A DNA stretch of 64,000 nt. Source: Dasypus novemcinctus (lineage: Eukaryota; Chordata; Mammalia; Cingulata; Dasypodidae). Position numbers and translations under genes: made by a program. Position 1 is the first letter of the stretch. The number at the start of each line of letters is the position of its first letter. Of this stretch, positions 31,560-42,439 are shown piece by piece. Under the pieces are notes generated by a model. The model searched no databases and was not told the origin of the DNA. It was given only the letters and a program-made list of their open reading frames with translations. The stretch covers positions 155,869,169 through 155,933,168 of the forward strand of contig NC_080677.1 of NCBI RefSeq assembly GCF_030445035.2. Reading direction: 5' to 3'.

Positions 31560-32770
31560 CTGGGTCTTTAAATTCTTGGTATTTTGAAATTTCAGTGTAA
31601 TGTTTCTATAGGTATGCTTTTAAAAGTTATTCTGCTTGGGACTTGTTGGACTTAACTGAATATGTTATGTCAATTCTGGAAATTCTCAGACTTTCCCTTT
31701 CCAATATTGCCTCTCCTTTATTTTCTCTATTATTTTGCTCTCAACCTTGATTCAATGTATGTTGGACCTTCTCACTCTGCTTTTTCTTAGTCCCTCTTTA
31801 ATATTTTCATCTTTTTTTTTCATTTTTTGATCCCTCTAAGATACAGCTTGAGTAATTTCTCTAGAACTATCTTCTCATTCACTAATTTACTCTTTCCTTG
31901 TGTTTAAGCTGGTATTTGCTCTTCAAATTTTACCTACAGTCATTATATTTTTATTTGGTAATTTTAATAGCTGGTGTACTTTTTAGTATGGTTCGATTGT
32001 CTTAATTTCTGCTTATCCTTGCTCATGGTGTCTTGTTTCCTAATGTGTTGCATTATTTGTTAATGTGAGTTTGTGCACCTGGGAACTATTTATGGTCTGG
32101 CTGATTTGAGTGTACCTACTTCCAGAAAAGGGATTTGTGCTTGCTTCTGTCTGGCACTGAGGCTACATTGTGAAACAGGCCCACTTTAAAATAAAAATAT
32201 CCGCTTCTAGCTTTCCAGGTTGCACAAACCCACCGGTATGAGGGGTGGTCAGTGCCCGCAAATGCTCAGGAAGAACTTTAAACCTTTATCCCAGCGCCAG
32301 CGCAGAGGCAGGCCTGTTTCTTTGTTCTCTGCTTCGGTGAGGTAGATTTTTTCTCACTTCACCATTTTCCTGAGGATCTAGCCCTGTCCTGGATCTAAGC
32401 TGTAGGTTTGTGTGTGTGTGTATGTGTGTGTATTTGAGGCGGGGGGTTGCTCATTGATTTGACTTCCTTTCACATGGTGCCCCAGGCACTGTCTCCTGGC
32501 TCCCTAAAGGAGGCTGTTCGAGTAGGCTGGGCCCTGGGGGGCTGGTAGATATTCCCAAATCAGCCACAGCCTCCCGGCAGGCTTGCCTCCCTGACCTTGT
32601 GCTTCTGCTCTGTCTTTGTGGGAGCACCCTTATTTCTCACAAGTGTTACCCACTCATGCAAAATATTGACTGATAATTTATCTAGAAATTTTAGGTTTGG
32701 TAGCAGGAGGGTTTTGGGATTTCTAGTCCATCATATTGCTAGAAGCAGAACTCTGACTGGATTCTATAAT
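31560..32770 (-). mobile_element. Old L1M-type remnant (antisense)
   Basis: T-rich text with cattcaatgt-type wording near 31740-31790, caatattgcctctcctttat at 31703, and a right end with tttctagtccatcatattgc (32720) reads like antisense of an ancient L1 5' part; its right end would be the L1 5' terminus. A GT run lies at 32408-32432. Judged by style, so uncertain. No feature seen in 32771-33032. Confidence 0.4.
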
Positions 32771-33046
32771 CTGCTCTGGAGCCGCACATGGTGCACTCAA
32801 ATCCTGTTGGATGAGTGCGCCATCACTGCTTTTCCGTGCTAATCGCCTGTATCACGTGGGGATTCCATCTCTCCCATTAGCCACCATTTTGCATTTCTTC
32901 TTCATCTGTCCTTGCAAGCTTAGCACTGCACACTTGTTAATGAATGCACGGGCCCTCCTCTTGCCTGTCCAGTAAGGCAGCCTTTATAATCACTTTTGGA
33001 GGTCTATTTCAGACAGAAGTCATGCTGACATCAAAAAGCTCAGAGA

Positions 33047-33414
33047 GGGAAACGGACTTTGGCCCAGTGGTTAGGGCGTCCATCTACCACATGGGAGGTC
33101 CCGGGTTCAAGCCCCGGGCCTCCTTGACCCGTGTGGAGCTGGCCCATGTGCAGTGTTGATGCGCGCAAGGAGTGCTGTGCCACACAGGGGTGTCCCCCGC
33201 GAAGGGGAGCCCCACGTGCAAGGAGTGCACCTGTAAGGAGAGCCGCCCAGTGCGAAAGAAAGTGCAGCCTGCCCAGGAATGGCGCCGCCCACACTTCCCG
33301 TGCGGCTGACGACAACAGAAGCGGACAAAGAAACAAGACGCAGCAAAAAGACACAGAAAACAGACAACCGGGGGAGGGGAATTAAATAAATAAAAATAAA
33401 TCTTTAAAAAAAAA
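33047..33414 (+). repeat. DAS-SINE, 'acggactttggcccagtgg' subfamily
   Basis: Head differs from the other copies: A box TGGCCCAGTGG and B box GGTTCAAGCCC. Shared with 56530 and 63948. The TSD is perfect over 14 bases: aaaaagctcagaga at 33033-33046 and 33415-33428. It landed about 60 bp upstream of the YWHAE retrocopy. Confidence 0.95.
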
Positions 33415-33478
33415 AAAAAGCTCAGAGACGCTATCTGCTTCCAACCTTCACGCAGACCCTGCAGGAGCGGCAGTTGCA

Positions 33479-34226
33479 ATGGATCACTGGGAGCATCTGC
33501 TGAACCAGGTGAAGCTGCCCGCAGAAAAGTGCAATCCAAGCAGAAAGTAGCAGGGATGGATGTGGAGTTGACAGTTGAAGAAAGAAACCTCCTACCTGTT
33601 GAATAAAAAAAAATCTGATTGGAGCCAGAAGCACTTCCTGGAGAATAATCAGCAGCATTGAACAGAAAGAAGAGAATCAGGGAGGAGAAGACAAGCTGAA
33701 AATCATTCCGGAATATTGGCAAATGGTTGAGACTGAGCTAAAGTTAATCTGTTGTGACATTCTGGATGTACTGGACAAACATCTCATTTAGCAGCTAATA
33801 CTGGCAAACCCAAGATTTTCTATTTTCAAATGAGAGGGGACTACCACGGGTATCTGGCTGAATTTGCCATAGCAAATGACAGAAAGGAGGCTGCAGAGAA
33901 CAACCCTGTGGCTTATAAAGCTGCTAGAGATATTACGGTGACAGAATTTCTACCAACGCATCCCATTCACTTAGGCCTTGCTCTGAATTTTTCCTTTTTC
34001 TACTATGAAATTCTTAACTCCCCTGCCCATGCCTGCAATTTGGCAAAAGCAAATTTTGATGATGCAATTGCAGAACTGGACACCCTGAGTGGAGAAAGCT
34101 CTAGGGACTCTACGCTTACCATGTGGTTGTTACGTGATAATCTGATTGTGGACTTCAGATAGGCAGGATGATGGTGAAGATCAGAATAAAGAAGCACTGC
34201 AGGATGTGGAAGATGAAAATCAGTGA
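33479..34226 (+). pseudogene. YWHAEP: YWHAE processed pseudogene (14-3-3 epsilon)
   Basis: Intron-less copy of the mRNA for 14-3-3 epsilon, a phosphoserine-binding adaptor of 255 residues. The coding stretch runs from ATG at 33479 to TGA at 34224-34226, 748 nt against 768 in the intact gene. The N-terminal third is damaged: frameshifts, an A-run expansion at about 33605-33613 and stop codons. The longest clean run (33830-34162) covers roughly residues 130-235, including the DSTL and LLRDNL motifs of the second 14-3-3 signature, with many replacements. A 5' UTR piece (gagcggcagttgcaatgg) precedes the start. The 3' UTR runs on from 34227 and seems to resume after 35590, ending near an AATAAA at 36013-36018 and an A-rich scrap at 36077-36091. 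No TSD was resolved. Not a gene. Confidence 0.9.
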
Positions 34227-34689
34227 GGCATAAAAGCCAGCTAGAGAAAACATCTCTGACCACCGTCCCACTCCCCCTCATTCTCAGCCCTCGGAAATCC
34301 CCCCTGGTCACTGGGAACCACCAATTCGGCTTTTACATTTGGCCTCAGAGTTTAGGTTCCTGCCCTGTTTATTTTGTTTTTTAAAAGGTTTCAAAAGTTC
34401 TTAAAGGCAGGAGTGAATTTCTGTGGGTTTTACTGGTCCCGGGTTTTAGGTTCTTTAAGACACAAACAGGACTTCGTAGGGGCCTTTTCCAGCCTTGCTG
34501 TTTTGTCTACATGCCATATGTGACAAGGGCACCATTAGAAATGGAAATGACATTCGAAGGCCCTTAGACCTCTAGGTGATGTGAGCCTCTGGGAGGTTAA
34601 TCCCTCTGTGGAGGCAGAGGTGGTGGTAACATTTTTCCTTTCACTAAATGTTTAAATTGAATTTTATACTGATGTTAAAATTAATTGGG

Positions 34690-35590
34690 TGTTAGCTTTG
34701 AGGCAAGTTAGTATAGCAAAAAGGGAAGATGAGTCACAGCTGGGATCTGGCAGGCGACAGGGCTGTGAGATCCTGCCCAGAAACCCCCTTCTAACCAAGA
34801 ACCAAGCTGGCAAGACCCCACCTAGACTCTGGGCACGAGGTCCCACGTGGAACTCTTTCCGGGGTCAATGGGAAGCCCCGGATACCTCCAAACAGAGCCT
34901 CTCCATTGCCCCCTGAGAGCTAACAGGTGGGGCAACCACAGAACAGCCAACAGCCGGGGCCCCTCCCCAGCAGTAGGAAGGGGGAGGGGGAAGATGAAAA
35001 GTTCTGACCCGGGCCCCACGTGCCTCATCCTGTAGCTCGCCCGCAGCCCATGTCTCAGGTTGTATACTTAGTCTTCTTGTTCCTTAACAAGCTCTTTTCT
35101 TTTTTTTAAGATTTATTTGTTTATTTCTCTCCCCTTCTAGCTCTTCTTCCCCCCAGTTGTCTGCTCTCTGTGTCCATTCGTTGTGTGCTCTTCTGTGACC
35201 ACTTCTATCCTTATCAGCAACACCAGGAATCTGTGTTTCTTTTTGCTGCATCATCTTGTTGTGTCAGCTCTCCGTGTGTGCGGCGCCATTCTTAGGTAGG
35301 CTGCACTTTCTTTTGCGCTGGGCGCCTCCCCTTATGGGGCGCACTCCTTGCGTGTGGGGTTCCCTTACGTGGGGGGCAGCCCTGCGTGGCCCTGCACTGC
35401 TTGCGAGTATCAGCAATGCGCGTGGGCCAGCTGCACACGGGTCAAGGAGGCCCGGGGTTTGAACCGTGGACCTCCCACGTGGTAGGCGGACACCCTATCC
35501 ATTGGGCTAAGTCCGCTTCCCCCTTAATAAACTCTTTACTCCCTTGCCTGTCCTATGACATGTCCTTAAATTCTTTCATGTGACACAGTC
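34690..35590 (+). mobile_element. Probable solo LTR inside the YWHAE-pseudogene 3' UTR
   Basis: The text between the two halves of the 3' UTR looks like a class I (gamma-type) LTR: GC-rich U3-like part (34720-35035), then a tail with cttaataaactctttactcc and a cct-rich end. It is interrupted by the SINE at 35098-35521. The outer ends are not exact and I found no 4-6 bp TSD, so LTR identity is moderate. Confidence 0.5.
35098..35521 (-). repeat. DAS-SINE (antisense), inserted in the LTR
   Basis: Full-length antisense copy with the T-rich side at the left. TSD ccttaacaagctcttt (35082-35097) and ccttaataaactcttt (35522-35537), 14 of 16. The TSD is made of LTR sequence, which proves the LTR was there first. 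Confidence 0.92.
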
Positions 35591-36091
35591 AAGAACCTAG
35601 AGGCCCAGAATGCAGAGTGTTCTCCTACCATATCGATGGTTAAATGTTGTTTTGGGAATTTATTGTATGATTTTGCTGTAAAAAATGTTTCAGACTCTGC
35701 TGAAATGTTGCTGAGCAGTGTGGTGCTGGTAACAGTTCCACAGTCTGTGGCTGCTCCTGCCTGCCGCCTTTTACTCCCCTCTGAAGCGGGTTAGCCTAGA
35801 CGGTGGTCAGAAAAGCCTGCATGCATGTTCAGTTCCTTGTTTCTTCTCCCTCCCTCTTTCTCTGTCCCCACCCCGCCCCCTTCGCTTGCTCACCCTCTTT
35901 TGCTCAGTGTAACTTGAAGCCGATTTGTACTACTGGATACCTGGCTGGAGCCACAGGTACAGAATCTGTATTGCTCTTACTGAAACACAGCATGGCATTA
36001 ACATGAAACCTAAATAAAAAATGCCAAATCTTATTGTAACTCCATGCCTTGTACTTCTAAAATTAAATCTCTAGTCCAAACAAACAAAACC

Positions 36092-37569
36092 TCCCACTTT
36101 GTACCCGCTCAGCCTCTCAAAAGGCTGGCCTACTTCCTCCTCTCCTGCCCTTTGCGAACTGTGGAGACTAGTTGATTGATAACTTTCTCATTAAAAAGAA
36201 AACCAAGGGCGTTTTCATACATGCAAATAATGCTAGTGCGACTCTTGAATGTGTTTCAGCATGAACAACCTCTTGGCACTGCCGAATTAAGTGCGGCCCA
36301 ATTAAACCTCTATTTCCGGCAGTTCTTCTAGTTCAATGTATTCTGGTGGCCAATAAATATTCTACAAAGAAGGTGTCCAGGTGCGGGACCTGCCAGGCAT
36401 GCCTGGCAATGCTTTCTCCTGCGGCACTGACCGCTGCGCTCGGGGCTCCCGGTCACCCCGCAAGCTCTGTGGCCAGCTCTTTACTGGAGCTGCTTTCACG
36501 TCCCGGAAAGTGCTCGACTTTGTGTCCGGTGCCTCACCACCTCAACTTCCCGCCTTCCTGCCCTCGCTGCTCTTGCTGCTCTTCTCCGTCCAAGGCAAAT
36601 AGGGCCTTGGCCAGACAGAGCCTCTCGGCAAGTTCCTTCTTGGGGAGCCTGCCTGCCACCCCGCCCCGCGCCCCAGCCCCCCCCCCGCCCCCGCCACATA
36701 TTCAGTGCTCATCAGTAAGTATTTGAGCAATGCCCAAAAGATTTCAGGTCCTGGGAAGCCACCAGGTGCACGATGAAACTCACATAAAATTGCAAGGAGG
36801 GAGGCTTCCCTGGTATATATGATCAAGAAAAGATGGACAATTTACGTTTGCCTGTTTAATCAACCAACCAGTTGATGGCCTCACGAGTATTGTCCTAATG
36901 CCCGTGAAGGGCTCGGCTTTTTTTTTGGCAAGGCCAGGTTAGATTTAATTAATATAGTCAGTTATAAGGAATAGATAGCATAGCAACAAACATTTATAAA
37001 TGTAAATAATTCTAATATAATAGAAATTAATTATAACATAATTTTAATTTTTGTATTATAGTACTCACTATTGGACATTATCTCTAAGAATAAAATAAAC
37101 GATTGGTTTCAGTATTTAATTTCCATTTAGGCCCTAATTCTTTCTGGATAATCAAATTCCTGTTTGGGAGTTCTTCACATCCTATTGGAATGAATTACAG
37201 CAGATAACAATATGCCAACTCATAATTTTAGGAGACAGGAAAACTCGTCATCTTTTTCAAAAATAGTCATGCTAAATCATTATTGATCCAGATGGGCAAT
37301 TTTAATTAATGAATATGTATCAGAAAGGGTTAAAGAAAAATGAAGTATCCAAAAATCTCTCTCTTCTCCAGCCCTCCTCAATGTGCTTGCTTCTGAGAGG
37401 GATCTGACAGAAGAGACCAGCCCTGCGCTCTGGAGGTCACCCCCCTGATGGGTTTCTGGAAAGTCAACTGTTCATTGCAGGCATTTGGGCTCCATCAGCG
37501 ACCAACATGGACAAAGAACGCTGCCCTGTGGAACATACATTCTAGGAGTGCACAAAGACATATCAGCAA
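36092..37569. other. No recognised repeat; includes unique AT-rich and C-rich stretches
   Basis: 36180-36340 is unique-looking with an octamer-like atgcaaat (36223-36230) and no sign of repeat origin. 36350-36715 is GC-rich with a C-rich tract near 36678-36696. 36900-37330 is very AT-rich. No gene that I can support. Confidence 0.4.
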
Positions 37570-37584
37570 TGGAATCAGGTTTTA

Positions 37585-37993
37585 TTTTATTTTATTTTTA
37601 AAATTTTATTTTATTTATTCCTCTCCCCTTCCCCCCTGTTGTCTGCTCTCTGTGGCCATTCGCTGTGTGTTCTTCTGTGTCCACTTGCATTATCCTGCAG
37701 CACTGGGCAACTGTGTTTCTTTTTTGTTGCGTCATCTTGCTGTGTCAGCTCTCCGTGTGTGCGGCACCACTCCTGGGTGGGCTGCACTTTTTTCACGCGA
37801 GGTGGCTCTCCTTTGCAGGTCGCACTCCTTGTGCATGGGGGACCCCTACGCAGGGATGCCTGTGTGGCATGGCACTTTCTGTGTGCGGCAGCACTGCATG
37901 TGGGCCAGCTCATCACATGGGTCAGGAGGTCCTGGGGATTGAACCCTGGACCCTCCATATGGTGCTCTATCAGTTGAGCCACGTCCGCTTCCC
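37585..37993 (-). repeat. DAS-SINE (antisense)
   Basis: T-rich left side (ttttattttattttatt) is the antisense A tail; head at the right. The TSD is perfect over 15 bases: tggaatcaggtttta at 37570-37584 and 37994-38008. Confidence 0.95.
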
Positions 37994-38133
37994 TGGAATC
38001 AGGTTTTAAATGCACCAATAGGGTCTGTGATGTGAGGAAACCTAACAAAATCTTGGGTAAACCCGTGGATCCTTTCCAGCCCCTGTGATGGGCAATGGAG
38101 GGGGCCAGGAGGTAAAGGGTCTGGTCCAGGTTT

Positions 38134-38190
38134 CTCACCTGGCTCTGGTCCTGACTCCTCACCTGGCTCTGGTCCTGACTCCTTACCTGG
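38134..38190. repeat. 24-bp tandem repeat, two copies and a part
   Basis: Units start ctcacctggctctggtcctg at 38134-38157 and 38158-38181, with a diverged partial third copy (cttacctgg) from 38182. Confidence 0.9.
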
Positions 38191-38219
38191 TTTGCACCCT
38201 TGAGTAACTCACACAGCCA

Positions 38220-38770
38220 GGGCCGGTGCATAACTTGCAGGGCCCAGTGCAAGATGAAAATATGGCGCCTCTGGTTCAAAATGCAGGAAAGAAAGCTTTT
38301 TCCTTTTTCCCGTGATCTTTCTCATGGCCTGGCGTATTGCTTTGATTCTCTGTTTAACGGTGCATTTCCCTGGGCATGGGGCTTCTTGCAGGCGTGTGCA
38401 GACCCTCACAGCTGCCTGGGGCCCTGCCTGGTGACTTGGTGCGGGGGGTGTGCACAGCCTGCCCTTGCCCTTCTCTCACCTGTGCCCAGTCCTCCCTGGG
38501 TGAGGAGCAGCAGGGAGGCAGGGCAGCGACAGGGAGCAGGTGGCGCAGAACACAGCCAGGGAGGCAAGAGGGCGGTGGGAGGCGGCATGGCTTGGGAGCA
38601 GATGCTGCAACCTCCTGGGATGTTGTCCCAGGAGACCACCTACAAAACACAAACTCAAAGATAGAATTATTAAGAATTTTAAGAGCAATAAACGTCAAGT
38701 GCCGGGACCCCCAAGTGCGGGGCCTGTGAAATTGCTCCGGCCCTACACCTGTGAAGCCAGCCCCGCCCAG
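38220..38770 (+). repeat. Possible ancient interspersed repeat, unclassified
   Basis: The left end (gcataacttgcagggcccag, then tgcaagatgaaaatatgg) and right end (attattaagaattttaagag, then cggggcctgtgaaattgctc) resemble the two ends of an old mammalian repeat, with unrelated GC-rich text between. I cannot name the family. Nothing recognised in 38771-39184. Confidence 0.4.
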
Positions 38771-39184
38771 AGCTCTTCAGTCATATGTCAGGTAGAGATA
38801 CGACTGCCTCCTGTCCCACCTGTCACCGTGTTGGGAGAATCCACTGAGGTGGCCGAGAAGGAAGTCTGAGCAGTATAAAGGGCCATATTGACGCGAGGCA
38901 CTCCTTTGCTGAAGCCCAGTTTCTCATGTCCACATCATGCTGGCTTAACTTGAGTCACCTGCACGTGCAAGGGTGCCCTGTGCAAAGGAAACAGATCCAG
39001 GTGATCACTAAGGTGCCATAACATATTTGCTTATAAGGGGCCCTATGGAGGCCTTTTAACAGAGAAAGCATAGAAGAAGGCTGGGGCCAGCTGCCCTCAC
39101 CAGACCCTTGCAGCTCCTTGCTTGCCATGTTACAGGAAAATGCCATGAAGAGGCTTAAAACTTGTTCTTGGAAGATTACTGCGA

Positions 39185-39415
39185 GAGAGAGGACTGGCCT
39201 AATTTAGTGAGTAAGCAGATTTGGATTGGAATCCATGTCTACTGCCCCCTAGCTGTGTAACCCCCTCTCCTTTCCCATCAGAGGAGTCTGATGACAATAG
39301 GGCCTTCCCCCAAGGCCTCTCATGGGGATGAACTGTGCATGCAGAGGGCTCAGCATGTTATCAGGCGTGGAGTCCATGTTCAATAAGTGTAGCTACCATT
39401 ATTTTTAGCTTGGAG
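39185..39415 (+). repeat. MIR SINE (sense)
   Basis: ggattggaatccatgtctac, cccctagctgtgtaaccccc, tctcatggggatgaactgtg and caataagtgtagctaccatt are sense MIR cues in the right order. Confidence 0.65.
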
Positions 39416-39606
39416 GGGAGTGCTTAGAGGCACAGGAAGAGACTTGAAGAGCAACGGGGAGTTTTGACCTGTGGCTTCTTGGGTGAGAATAATTCTCGGT
39501 GCCCCAGGTAGATGACAGAGGCCAAGTGTGGTTGGCAGTTCAAGTCTCGTTTTTAGGTTTGCCTCAAGCACTTGAAATTCTCTGTTTTGACTTAAATCAG
39601 TCCTAA

Positions 39607-39969
39607 ACCCTGATTCTGGGAATGTGAACTAGTTTGTAAATAGGATTTTTGAAGATTTTATTAGTTAAGGTGAGGCCAAACTGAACCAAGGTGGGCCTTA
39701 ATCTAATTTGAATGGAGACTTTATAAAAGAGGAACTTTGGATCCAGGAGGAAGAGGGGGAAGGAAACAGTTGACCATGTGACGGAAGCAGAAATGGAGTT
39801 ATGGCCTGCCCACAATCTACCACCAGCACAATGCAGACTTCAGAGAAAGCATGACCTTCTGAAACCTTGATTTTGGGCTCCTAGTCTCCAAAACAGGAAG
39901 ATAAATTCCTGCTGTTTAAGCCAAGTAATCTATGATACTTTGTTACAGCAGCGCTGGCAAACCAAGACA
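39607..39969 (+). mobile_element. MaLR-type LTR, copy A
   Basis: taggatttttgaagatttta, agttaaggtgaggccaaact, gtgggccttaatctaatttg, gacggaagcagaaatggag and the ending tgctgtttaagcc... gttacagcagcgctgg follow the MLT1-type layout. Ends approximate. Confidence 0.65.
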
Positions 39970-40078
39970 TTCTCCATTCAAAATGATGCCATCAAATCAT
40001 GTGGCCCGCCTAGTGCAATTCAGGAGGGTTCTATGGGGAAGAAGAATGAGAATAAACACAACAGAACAATAACTCAAA

Positions 40079-40932
40079 TGTTATTGGTTGAATTGTGTCC
40101 CTCCAAAAGATACGTTAAAGTCCTAATCCCAGTCCTGTGAATGTGATATTATTTGGTGTTGGGGATTGAATCCTTCCCAACCCTCCCACCCCCAAATGAC
40201 ATTTTCAAGTTGTAAAGCCCATCCTGCTGTTGTGGATTCATTTGTGAAAAGGATTTTCAGAGATCCTATTTAGATGAGGCCAAATTGAATCAGGTGGGCC
40301 TTGCTCCGATTGGGCTGATGCCCTCATAAACAAAGGAAATTTGTATGCAGTCGGTTAGGAGAAGCCAGAGAAGGAGAGAGTGCACCATGTGATGGAGGCA
40401 AAGATGCATCTACAAGCCAAGGTACACCAAGGATTGCTACAAACCATCACCGGAATGCTATAGTCTCTAGGAGAAAGCATGACCTGGCATTGCTTAACTT
40501 TGGACTTCAAACCACCAAAACTGCAAGACAGTAACCCCTTGTTGTTTAAGCCAACTGGTTAGTGATTTTTGTCATGGCAGCCCTGGAAAACTAAACAAAA
40601 TTTGGAAATAGTGAAGATGTGATTGGTTAAGATGAGGCCGAACTGGATTCAGGTGGGCCCTAACCAAGATGACTCGAGTCTTTATAGGATGGGGAGAACT
40701 GGCCATAGACAGAGAGGCAAGGGGAAAAGGCCATGTGGAGATGGGCAATGCACTCATAAGCCAAGGAATGCTGAGGATGGCTGGCAAACACCAGAAGGTG
40801 GAAGAGGCCAGGAAGAACTCTCTACAGACTTCATGGGACTCTGGGCACCTGATTTCTGACCAATTTCTGTTATTTTGAGCCACCCATTTTGTGATACTTT
40901 GTTATGGCAGTTCTCAGAAAAGAAGATACCAA
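40079..40932 (+). mobile_element. MLT1-like LTR, outer element, split by another LTR
   Basis: 40079-40156 (tgttattggttgaattgtgt, then ccctccaaaagatacgttaa) and 40606-40932 (gtgaagatgtgattggttaa to gttatggcagttctcag) are the two halves of one MLT1-like LTR. The break lies inside the phrase gatattatttgg... tttggaaata. The inner LTR is at 40157-40599. Confidence 0.75.
40157..40599 (+). mobile_element. MaLR-type LTR nested in the outer MLT1-like LTR
   Basis: Begins tgttggggattgaatcc and ends ggcagccctggaaaactaaacaaa-like text. Flanked by atttgg on both sides (40151-40156 and 40600-40605), the short TSD expected of an LTR element. Same orientation as its host. Confidence 0.75.
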
Positions 40933-41339
40933 AAATCATACTGTGACGCGGTGGGAAACTGGATTTTCTTCTATCATCCCAGAAAGGCATAGACCCAACA
41001 TTGGAAAGACCACAAAGTCTGAACAACTGCATGGTATTCCTTGGAAGTGAATCTTGTGTACTCTTGTGTGCCACACCCTTCTGGTCTTGTTCTTTGGAAT
41101 CTGCAGATGATAGTGGACTGTGCAGAACTTTGATGACCGTGGTCAAGAGAGAGCATTTCCTGGTGAGGTCTGAGGTGGAGATGGTGTTTTGCTCACTGAA
41201 CTCTCACAGGATGATCATGCATGTGTTTCAGAAAGAAATGTTGCAGATTAAAGAACTACCCTTAACAAAATAGTCCCAGCAAGTTACCAACTGCTGAGAA
41301 AATACTATACCAAAAAGCCTGCAGTGGATTTTTAAACTT

Positions 41340-41748
41340 TCTTAATCTTAATTCATTTCTGTGAGTACCAGCCTTTTGTAGATAGGACAGCTCGAAGATG
41401 TTATTTTTAGTTAAGGTGTGGCCAAATGACTCAGGATGAGTCTTAATCCTATTACTGGAGGCCTGTTAGGGAATACAACCGGGAAAAAGCCAGAGGGAAG
41501 CAAGAAGCTGGAAGTCAGCAGAATCCCGAGGAGAAAGAAAACACTGCCATGTGCTTGCCCTGTGCAAGGACTCCAGGATCTTGGGCAGTGAGCCCAGAAC
41601 ACCAGTTTTTCAGGGAGAAAGTATCACCTTGCTGACCCTAGATTTTGGGTTTCTCCTAGCCTCAAAATTGTGAGCCAGTAAATTCCCATTGTTTAAGGCA
41701 ACCCATTATATGGTATTTGTCTTAGCAGTCAGGAAACTAAAACAAATC
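41340..41748 (+). mobile_element. MaLR-type LTR, copy D
   Basis: ttatttttagttaaggtgtg, ggatgagtcttaatcctatt, caaaattgtgagccagtaaa, ttcccattgtttaaggcaac and the close cagtcaggaaactaaaaca follow the MLT1-type layout. Left end approximate. 40933-41339 and 41749-42439 hold nothing I can name apart from very short AT-rich runs. Confidence 0.65.
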
Positions 41749-42439
41749 TCATTGATGTTTCATTAAAGATGAGTTAAGAAAGCAGCCTTGGAAGAGCCTG
41801 TTCTTGTGTCTTGACAAATATGTGTTGCCACCTAGTGGTCAGTTTTCAAACTGCTGGCTCACAACCTCACCCACCAGGTGTCTGTCCAATGGCAAAGGCA
41901 ACCCTGGGCAGGTGGGAAATGCAGTTGGAGCTGCACATTATCTGTGCTAAAGAAACCATTGAACCAGAAGCCTCAAGAGAAGACGTGGAAGTACTCCTAT
42001 TGCTCAGAAGTCCTAATTTTTTTTTGAGTTTCATATAACAAACCCCCCACCTCCCCCTGAAAAGGGACACTTGATTGATATACTTCTGTTTTGAGATGGA
42101 TTAAGGTTGTGATATTAACCTTGAATAGATGGATTCTTCACTAAAACGTCTTTGGAGGAAATGGGTGTATGAAAAAGGATTGGTGAGTTGGAAACCAAAA
42201 CCAACTTTTAGTTCCTTATTTTCAATGCTACAAAATTTAGGCCCAGAAAAATACCACAGAAGCCCAAATCTGCTCCACATGGTGAGGAAATTTGTCTTCT
42301 TGGCTTCTGAGTTTAAGATGACCTCATGTGGTTTTCACTCATTTGATTATTCATTCATTTAACACAGGCACACCATCCTGGCACTGGAAACACGAGGGGG
42401 ATGTCTGCAGGGATGCTCCTTGTCCTCAGGGTCCTTTTA

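Noticed and set aside
33830-34162. Open frame resembling the C-terminal half of 14-3-3 epsilon
   Set aside because: Upstream frameshifts and stops, lack of introns, and a processed-mRNA layout show a pseudogene.
34690-35590. Reading the LTR-like stretch as part of the YWHAE 3' UTR
   Set aside because: Its U3-like GC-rich part and the AATAAA-bearing end do not look like that UTR, and the UTR-like text seems to resume on the right. Kept as a probable LTR instead.
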